From NCBI GenBank assembly GCA_016987375.1, contig PJRA01000114.1, forward strand, positions 274,694 to 288,289: a stretch of 13,596 nt of DNA, in the 5' to 3' direction. The notes beneath the pieces are model-generated. The model was not told where the DNA came from, ran no database searches, and was given only the letters and a program-made list of their open reading frames with translations. Positions 7,291 to 13,596 of the stretch are shown here, piece after piece. The position numbers were made by a program, and so were the translations under genes. Source of the stretch: Brachionus koreanus (lineage: Eukaryota > Rotifera > Eurotatoria > Ploima > Brachionidae). The first letter of the stretch is position 1. The number at the start of each line of letters is the position of its first letter.

Positions 7291-7954
7291 AAAAATTGAT
7301 TTAATTTTCGGATTTTTCAAAGAAATTTGTGCAAGAAAACTTTTTTCCAGAAAAAAAAATATCCAAATCTCTTTATTTGATAATAAAATGAAAGACTCCC
7401 CGCTAAAATGTGCTAAAACTTTGACTGATAAAGCATGAAATATTTTAAAGTGAAAAATATGGAAAAAAAATTCAAAAGAAAAATTACGTTTTACGTAATT
7501 AAAAGTGTTTTTTTTTCTGTTTGGTTAAAATTAAATTTTAAAATCTTTTTTTTTAACCTTGAAGTCTGATAAGTTTTTTGGACTTCTTTTCAAATTTTGT
7601 CAATTTTTAATTGATTTTTAAAATTATCGTTTCTTAAAGATAATTGAAGAGTTTTTAAAAGAGTCCATAAAATATATCGAGTCTCCTATTTTTTAGACAA
7701 TTATCATTTAATATGGAGAAAATATTCTAAGTATTTAATGAAAATTTTAACTTTTTTTAAAAAATATTATAATATTTGTCTAAAATTTACTAAAAATAAT
7801 TTGATAAAATATTTAAAAGATGCAAGAACTTTTATAAAATTGGAGAAAAAATCAATTCTCATTTCTTAAAATTATTTAACAATAATCCAACTTTTTTAAC
7901 TTTCGAAAATTATTAGCTTACAATGAAACAAAAAGCAAAAGGTCAAAAACTATA
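7291..7954. other. AT-rich stretch without a gene
   Basis: Homopolymer-rich A/T DNA; no coding frame or RNA gene is seen on either strand. A short hairpin GAAGTC...GACTTC (about 7560-7585) is present, with no evident role. Confidence 0.5.
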
Positions 7955-8340
7955 TATTTAACTTTATTCTGATCAAAAGGAACGAATTTATGCTTCAATT
8001 CGAGGAAAATATTCTTCTATGGTAACCAAAAGCTCGGTTTGTTACTTCAAGATAACACTAGACTTCATAAAGCTAGAAGAAAAAAAGTAGAAGAGCTGGA
8101 AAGGATCGAACTTCTTCCTAATCCGGCATATAGCCCAGATCTTTCTTCTTCTGATTATCAGTTTATTCGCTCAATTGCTCTTTTTGTTATTTTACTAACC
8201 AAGACCAAGTTGAAGAAAGTTGTTGAGAGTTTTTTTGTTCCAAAAGCCGTGAATGATACAAGAAAGAAATTGAACTGCTGAATGATAAATTGCTAAAGAC
8301 TAAAGAGATTAATGATTTATATTTTAAAGATTAGATAATT
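7955..8340 (+). pseudogene. Mariner transposase fragment, catalytic half (copy B)
   Basis: The fragment starts at LYSDQKERIYASIRGKYSS (frame at 7962), the mariner 'LYCQQLDRL...' region. It shifts frame near 8028 into KLGLLLQDNTRLHKARRKK, which has the second catalytic Asp ('HDNARPH'), then LLPNPAYSPDLSSSDYQF with the last catalytic Asp. The interval between the two Asp residues is 33 instead of the DD34D family's 34, so one codon has been lost. A further frameshift after SIALFVI is needed to recover the C-terminus; the homology ends at KAKDxLYFKD-like codons and a TAG at 8332-8334. The N-terminal half and terminal repeats are absent. The 3' flank GATTAGATA...TTGCCTTTTATTT is shared with the copy at 11495. 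Confidence 0.82.
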
Positions 8341-8608
8341 ATTGCCTTTTATTTTTCTTGAGAAAAAGATCTTTAAATAAAGATCCCAACACACCTCACA
8401 AATTTCATTTTTTTTTTTTAGCTAATTTTGTGAATTTGAAAATAAATTTAATAAATTGTCAAAACAAAAATAATTTAATGAAAATAATTTTTTTATTTTG
8501 GTAAATTAAGGTGTTAAAAATAAGTTGATAATAAGTGCAAAAATGCGTATTTCATTGACTTTATTTAAAATTCCTATCAAATAGAAATTAAAAAAAAAAA
8601 TAAATAAA
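8335..8608. other. AT-rich spacer between mariner copy B and the rabaptin-like gene
   Basis: It contains a stem-loop at 8368-8385 (GATCTTTA-AA-TAAAGATC, 8 perfect pairs, loop of 2). The rest is A/T-rich and probably includes the 3' UTR of the minus-strand gene next to it. No coding frame is seen. Confidence 0.45.
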
Positions 8609-9895
8609 TTATTTGTTCTGATCGCTATTTGAATAAGAGCTATCTTTATCGAGCAAGATATGACAACTATTACATACTTTGTGCTGCCTTAAATTTGGAC
8701 CACTAAGAACAACTTTGCTGCAGCAGTCTGCGCAAAATATTTTACAGCAGTGTCTACAGCGATGTTTTCGACGAGTAACAGTAAATATATTCTTACAAGC
8801 AGCGCACTCATTGAAATCATCCTCATGCTGACATCTTACTTCAATAGGTCCATTATTGGCACTAGACTCCGATGATTTAGTTTGATTGAGCTCAATTTGC
8901 AACGATTGAATCAAACCAACCAGGTCTTCCTGCACTGACATGCTATTTTGAACATCTTTTTTGAAAGTAACAATTTGATTTTGTAATTCTTGATTTTCTT
9001 TTTTTAATTGTCTAATTTCATTATCATACTGTTCGCATCGTTGCTTTAAAGATTCAACTAAATTTTGTCCTTTTTCTTTGATCGATATTAGCTGGCTCTT
9101 TAATTCTTCTATTTCTTTATCGGCCGATTCTCGCACTCTTCTCTCCCGATCTAGTTCACTCTGTAAACTTTGAGCAATGACCAAATTTTCTTGGTTGCTA
9201 TTTGAATTTTGATATTGAATATTAATTTTTTGAAGATTTTTAATATTTTCTAAAGACAAAGCATGTTGCTTTTGCATTGTTTGATTAGCTTGCAACAGCT
9301 TAGTCAATTTTTGTTTTAGAATTGAATTTTGACGCTGGGCTTCATCAAATGTTGAGCATGTTTGGAATTGTTCATCTATTTCTCTTTCCAATATTGATTG
9401 TTCACCGTAGAATTGTTTGTTTTCGACTTTGAGACGATAATTTTCTTGTTTTAAATGGTCATTTTTTTGATGAATTTGTTTAGCTTCATTTTGAATGTCG
9501 TGGTTAATTTTGATCAAATTGTCTATTTGACTATTATACTGATTCTGTAATTCAGTGTACTCATTTTTAATTTCCTCTATAGTCGTAATCAAATTATTCA
9601 TTTCTCGGTTAAGTTCTTCGATCTAATAGAAAAATTGTTAAAATTAGTCGTAGCATAATTTGGACTTTTTGTTCTCTACCTGTTTTTTTGACTCTTCAGA
9701 AGGACTTTCAAAATTGGCTTTGATATCTTAATTAAATGTGTTTTAGTTTTATTTGTTTAAAATATTTCAAACAAATAGTATAAAACCCCAAATTTTGTAT
9801 TAGTTTATGGAAGAAATTCTTCATGATTAACAAAAAAAAAGATTAATTTTGCAGAAGCTTTGGTCATTTTTTTTGGTAATCTTTGATTTTGGCAT
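8609..9895 (-). CDS. RABEP1: Rabaptin-like coiled-coil protein with C-terminal FYVE-type finger
   Basis: The main exon is 9622-8609. An upstream exon, 9726-9680, is in phase (57-nt intron). A tentative first exon, 9895-9832, begins MPKSKITKK. The full model has 374 residues; a start at the in-frame ATG at 9601 would give 330. Heptad-rich coiled coil fills most of the protein. Near its end, SVQEDLVGLIQSLQIELNQ matches the rabaptin C-terminal Rab5-binding pattern ('RDFV.LSQ.LQ.QLE.I'). A FYVE-type finger follows with all eight Cys ligands (CAAC, CRHC, CADC, CNSC). Rabaptins are early-endosome effectors of Rab5 that bind the exchange factor RABEX5; FYVE fingers bind PI3P. The basic motif here reads RRKHRCRHCC where the family has R+HHCR.CG, and Cys sits where I expect the WxxD Trp, so lipid binding may be weakened. 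RUFY-type coiled-coil/FYVE proteins are the main alternative; no RUN domain is seen. Vertebrate rabaptin-5 is about twice as long and lacks FYVE. Confidence 0.72.
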
Positions 9896-10216
9896 CTTTG
9901 CTTTGAATACAAAATAAAGCAAAATGTTGGTAAAAAAATTTAAAATACAAAACAAGAGATCAAACACACAAAAAGAATGGTTTTATTTGAACTAAAATGT
10001 TAAAAATAAATCTAAAAATTTTAATAAAACTTTTATTAATTAAAAATATTTGACTGTTTGAATTTTTTGCTTATTTTCATGAACTAAAGTTCTATAAAAT
10101 TTCTTATAACATTTTTTGAAATTAAATACATGATCGATAATCAGTACAAAAAAATCGTGCCATACTTAAATCAGACTTGGGCAAATATCAAAAAAAAATT
10201 ATTTTTAAAATTTTTT
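9896..10216. other. AT-rich intergenic stretch
   Basis: This is the likely 5' flank of the rabaptin-like gene. No coding frame, RNA gene or distinct promoter motif can be separated from the A/T background. Confidence 0.45.
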
Positions 10217-10936
10217 TTAAGTCTTTTCAAAGTAATATTTTTTTTCAAAAAAAAGTCTTAAAATTTTTAATATTGTTACTATTCAAGACAAGTCTTGACT
10301 TTAACTTTATTAATTTGATTTTTATATTTGTAAAATTTTTTAAAAATTGAACTCAAAAATTTCAAAGTAAACTGGTGTTGTTGTCTTGAAAGACCGATTT
10401 TTACCTCATATATTTAAAAAATAAAAAAAAGTTATTAAAAATTTAAAATAAAAAAATAGAAAATTAAATCGTTCGAAAAAGTAAAACATTGAAATTTGAT
10501 TTTGTAAAATATAAAACAATAAAGAAGAAAAAATTTAAAGATTTAATTAAAATTTCAACATTTTAGTAGAGGTTGAAAAATTGGTTATGCAAATATAACA
10601 AGGTACAGTATGCACAGTGGTATTCTAAAGAACCAACTTTTAGCTACTACTTAAATATTTTTTTTTCACAAAATGAATTTTCAATATTTTACTTTTTAGA
10701 ATAATTTTCTATTTTTTAATAACTTTTTTTTATTTTTTAAATATATGAGGTAAAAATCGGTCTTTCAAGACAACAACACCAGTTTACTTTGAAATTTTTG
10801 AGTTCAATTTTTAAAAAATTTTACAATTATAAAAATCAAATTAATAAAATTAAAGTCAAGACTTGTCTTGAATAGTAACAATGTTAAAAATTTTAAGACT
10901 TTTTTTTGAAAAAAATATTACTTTGAAAAGACTTAA
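10217..10936. mobile_element. Large imperfect palindrome: foldback or long-TIR MITE element
   Basis: The arms 10219-10441 and 10714-10934 are inverted copies. Only about three substitutions were seen over the best roughly 190 bp, which includes matched GGTGTTGTTGTCTTGAAAGACC. Weaker pairing continues through AAAAAGTAAAA(C/T)ATTGAAA (10475-10505 against 10668-10698). It goes on to TAGTAG...TTGGTT (about 10564-10585 against 10631-10651), leaving a small unpaired centre with a GTACAGTATGCACAGTG core. There is no open reading frame. The arms carry repeated GTCTT/AAGAC boxes, including the hairpin TCAAGAC-AA-GTCTTGA at 10283-10298 and 10856-10871. High arm identity implies recent origin or gene conversion. 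Target-site duplications could not be recognised. Confidence 0.75.
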
Positions 10937-11494
10937 TATCTTATTATTTAATTTTAAATTTTTAGTGACTGTTTTTAATTTTTTAAATAAAAATTTTTAA
11001 TGACATGTAATTTGTTTTAGCTTTTTTGAAATGCTGATAAAAATGGAAAGTTGATTGAGATATAAATCTAAATGTCCTGAAAGTTGGTTAGTTTTTTTTT
11101 CAAAAAAAATTTTTTTATTCATTTTTTAAGACATGTCATAGAAGCTGAAATCTGTTTTTTATAAAAATCTGTGTTCATTTTTACTGACATGTCATTAAAT
11201 TCGGATAATTACGTTATTTTAATTTTGAATAATTAAGTTATATTTAGTCATAAAATTTTGCGTTTTTTAAAAGGTTCGAATTTTTAGATTTTGGCATCCA
11301 CCTAATTCTAAAAATTTAAATCATATTTTATGTAAAGAAAAACAGAATTGAGTGGTCTTCAAGATTATATCTCTAATACATTGTTTATTTAAGTTATTTA
11401 AGTTTTTTTTTTTTAAAAAGGTTTAATAAAATAAACACTTTAAATAAAAATTTCAAATTTTGGTTCTGTTACGTCATTAATGGGAAAAAGACCA
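10937..11494. other. AT-rich stretch with a repeated TGACATGTCA palindrome
   Basis: No gene is seen. TGACATGTAA (11001-11010), GACATGTCA (11130-11138) and the perfect palindrome TGACATGTCA (11185-11194) occur within 200 bp. The 10-mer could be a regulatory half-site pair, but no neighbour supports that. The sequence just before 11495 is probably mariner 5' flank. Confidence 0.35.
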
Positions 11495-11910
11495 GCATAT
11501 CATATCTCATCACTTTAATTTTATCAACAAAGCTAACAAACGATGCAAAATTGTTTCTCATGATTTGACAGATTTCGATATTCAACGTTGCATTGAAATT
11601 TCTAGGAAACTACTAAAAAAATCCTTTAGTTTTTCAGACGGATCATTACTTGTGATGGAAGTGAACCTTCGAAATTTCGAAATTATGATAACAAAAATCA
11701 ATTATAACCTGCCCATCTCAACCAGTCCTGAAAAGAGGATGCTTTGATATAAAGATGATGTTGTGTGTTTGTCGTAATTTACAAAGGGTAATTAATTTTG
11801 AGCTGGTTCCAGACGTCTGTGCTATAAATACAGAACTTAAAAATGGCTACGAACTAAAGAGCTTAATGATTTATATTTTGAAGATTAGATATTGCCTTTT
11901 ATTTATTTTA
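11495..11910 (+). pseudogene. Mariner transposase fragment with large internal deletion (copy C)
   Basis: The first block runs through INKANKRCKIVSHDLTDFDIQ then RCIEISRKLL, the interdomain mariner stretch. It goes on through CDGSLLVM (the region of the first catalytic Asp, 'IVTGDEKW') to SPEKRML. A frameshift follows near 11747, then MLCVCRNLQRVINFELVPD, the family's 'MLCIWWDWKGVIYYELLP', ending at INTEL. There the sequence jumps directly to codons matching KWLKTKEL and the LYFED ending (TAG at 11886-11888). Roughly 140 codons, including both later catalytic Asp residues, are therefore missing. The 3' flank GATTAGATATTGCCTTTTATTT is shared with the copy at 7955-8340. It can only be non-autonomous debris. 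Confidence 0.78.
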
Positions 11911-11972
11911 AAAAAAAACGCAGTATTTTTTACTCACCCTATTAAAAAATTAAGATTATGTTATAAGCTTTA

Positions 11973-12936
11973 CTACATATTTTGATCATTAATTTTCACT
12001 AGATTTTTTGATTATAAATAGTCTTTAAAATTTTTTTAACTTACATTCTGTTCGATACTTTAATTCACTTTCATATAAAGCTAGCAGTTCCGCATATGAA
12101 TAGGTCATACTTTTCGAATTTTGTTTGTCATTCATAATTGAAGTATCGTTTTTGTTAACTGAATAGTCGCTTGAGCTAATGGTGTCAATTGATTTTATCT
12201 CTTCTAAAGGCTTTTCTTGTTCCGTGGTCAAAATGTCTAAAAGCTCTTTGATCTTTGAAATTGTCTCATTGTGTTCATAAATTGAGGAATCGTCACAGTT
12301 ATCGTCAATCGGCTCGGATTCCTCTGAAGATTTTACACTAGTTTCGTTACTAATACTTGACAATATGGATTTGGATTTAGCTCTTTTAGCTTTAAATTAA
12401 GTTAATTTGGAATCAAAAATATTCAAAAGGGTTGTTAAAAAAGTTAATTTTTGGATATGTAAATTATTTTACTTTTCAGAAAATAATAATTGAATGAGCT
12501 TAGAATTAAATTAAAATGTTTCAAAATAGTCATGATATTTTATATATTTTAAGAATTAATTCCAAAAATTTAATCTTTTAAACAACTCTTAATTATTTTA
12601 GATAAATTTACGAATTAGTTTTAATTTTTGTTCAGGAGTTAAAATTGAAAATATTTGTTTTAACGCTTTTAAATTTGTTTGCTCTAATTCGATAAAATTT
12701 TTCTCATTGCTTCGTAAATATTTTTTTAATTTAATATATTTGATTAAATAGAAAATATTTTGTTCGTTTTGTTCATCTATTCTTGATTCTTTTAATTGAT
12801 TTTGAAGATTTTTTAAACTTTCCATGTCATTTTCGACAGGAATATTCAACGATTCTCCGATAAGTTTTTGCTCTTCGTCTATCAATTTCTGCTTTTCCTT
12901 TTCTTGCTTTTGAAAAATTGAAAATTTAATTTGCAT
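11973..12936 (-). CDS. Unrecognised coiled-coil / acidic Ser-rich protein, 3 exons (tentative)
   Basis: Inferred exons are 12936-12612, 12389-12045 and 11998-11973, giving about 231 residues; the family is not recognised. The ATG at 12936 is plausible, but an acceptor-like TTTTTCAAAAG just inside (about 12900) leaves room for an unseen upstream exon. The N-terminal half is Lys/Glu-rich and coiled-coil-like (QEKEKQKLIDEEQKL), ending in ILTPEQKLKL. After the 222-nt intron comes a Ser/Asp/Glu-rich segment, then ISKIKELLDILTTEQEKPL, which echoes the first ILTPEQ block, and a Tyr-rich YSYAELLALYESELKYRTE. The donor at 12044 (GTAAGT) is consensus. The 8-residue last exon is the weakest part; without that splice the protein would end CKLKKF. 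Introns and in-phase junctions argue for a real gene; localisation and function are unknown. Confidence 0.5.
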
Positions 12937-13025
12937 CAAATATTAGTAAAGCACGGTGAAATTTTCAGACTACTGCAACACAGACCAATAAAATCGAAAT
13001 TTATATCTTGTATATTTATTTTAAA

Positions 13026-13150
13026 GTAACTAAAGAAGCAGTCTCAGTCAGCTCAGATAAGAATGTAGGCTTAGGATTAAAAAAATTGTATAAATTTACA
13101 TACAGTGCTTTTATAAAAGGTCCAGGATTGACTAAATTACTTTATCTTAG
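13026..13150 (+). other. Possible isolated coding exon
   Basis: A frame of about 41 codons is open from an acceptor-like TTTTAAAG (ending 13026) to a donor-like AG|GTAATT at 13151. Its codon use is less A/T-biased than its surroundings, with peptide segments EAVSVSSDKNVGLGL and SAFIKGPGLTKLLYLR. No domain is recognised and no partner exon was found between 13151 and the end. The opposite strand is also open over part of it (PTFLSELTETASLV), so strand is uncertain. It may belong to a gene extending right of the window or be a remnant. Confidence 0.3.
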
Positions 13151-13596
13151 GTAATTTTAAATCAATTTTACCAAAGTCATGCAATATTAAATGAATATTA
13201 GTTGATATGAAATTGTAATTTTACGAAAAATTACGTTTTTGGTTAAAAATATGAAAAAATTGACTTTATTTATAAATTTTTAAATAATCTTATTTTGAAA
13301 AATAAAAATATTTTGCATCGTTTCTTACTTAATTTTACATAAAATAGCACAATTTTTGGTAAAATTTTAAATCAAAATAGAAATTATCAAAAATTTTGAA
13401 TGAAAAAGAGTAAATTTAAAACGTTTTTAAATAAAGTTTTTGTCCAACAATTTTATTTTCTTGAATTTTTCAAATTTACTAATATTTTAGTTTAGTTTAT
13501 TGAATAAATAAATATGGCACAATTGATGACATATTGTTTATTGTACTATGTCTGTTAATTTTTTTTTTTTGGACCCTATTCTATCCTAGTGGATAA
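13151..13596. other. AT-rich right end of the window
   Basis: No coding frame or RNA gene is seen. The last bases contain GGACCCTATTCTATCC (13571-13586), whose inverse partner is near 6440-6455. It may be the terminus of a repeat continuing past the window. Confidence 0.4.

Noticed and set aside
11755..11985. 76-codon open frame as an independent gene
   Set aside because: Its first part is the mariner 'MLCIWWD' segment after a frameshift and its end is read-through into flank; it belongs to mariner copy C.
1..13596. CRISPR array, bacterial operons, ribosome binding sites
   Set aside because: Introns and animal domains show a eukaryotic nuclear origin; the repeats are dispersed or inverted, not regularly spaced direct repeats.
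1..13596. tRNA or rRNA genes
   Set aside because: No TTCGA-type B box with a matching cloverleaf and no G+C-rich rRNA-like blocks were recognised.

Overview
This is a eukaryotic, very probably invertebrate metazoan, nuclear window. It is strongly AT-rich, its genes are split by GT-AG introns mostly 46-77 nt long, and its products are animal families: a PR/SET-domain protein, a type I (DNAJA) J-protein with a C-terminal prenylation box, and a rabaptin-like coiled-coil protein with a FYVE finger. Tiny introns and heavy transposon debris would fit a compact genome such as a monogonont rotifer, but no marker in the window fixes the clade.

Layout: 1-747 is mostly non-coding, with one weak exon-like remnant (104-265). 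748-1865 (+) is a four-exon PRDM-like gene. 1866-4760 is transposon territory. A MULE-like element (about 2909-4224) with matching terminal inverted repeats and a decayed SWIM-finger transposase lies exactly between two collinear minus-strand pieces of a mariner transposase, so it looks nested in an older mariner copy. 4763-6181 (-) is a five-exon DNAJA-type co-chaperone whose J domain reads HPE instead of HPD. 6897-7290 (-) is the 5'-truncated end of a non-LTR retrotransposon with two perfect hairpins and a pentanucleotide tail. 7955-8340 (+) is a second mariner fragment. 8609 to about 9895 (-) is the rabaptin-like gene. 10217-10936 is a large imperfect palindrome (foldback/MITE type) with arms of about 220 bp. 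11495-11910 (+) is a third mariner fragment with a large internal deletion. 11973-12936 (-) is an unrecognised coiled-coil/acidic gene. 13026-13150 (+) is an exon-like stretch without a partner.

The host genes are not an operon and share no evident pathway: chromatin regulation, protein folding and endosomal Rab signalling. Two of them carry substitutions at family-defining residues (HPD to HPE in the J domain; Trp, His and Gly signature positions of the FYVE finger), so they may be divergent paralogues with altered partner or lipid binding. No viral, prokaryotic, CRISPR, tRNA or rRNA sequence was found. I found no convincing new multi-gene system; the best leads are the HPE co-chaperone, the nested transposon, the foldback palindrome and the LINE 3' hairpins.
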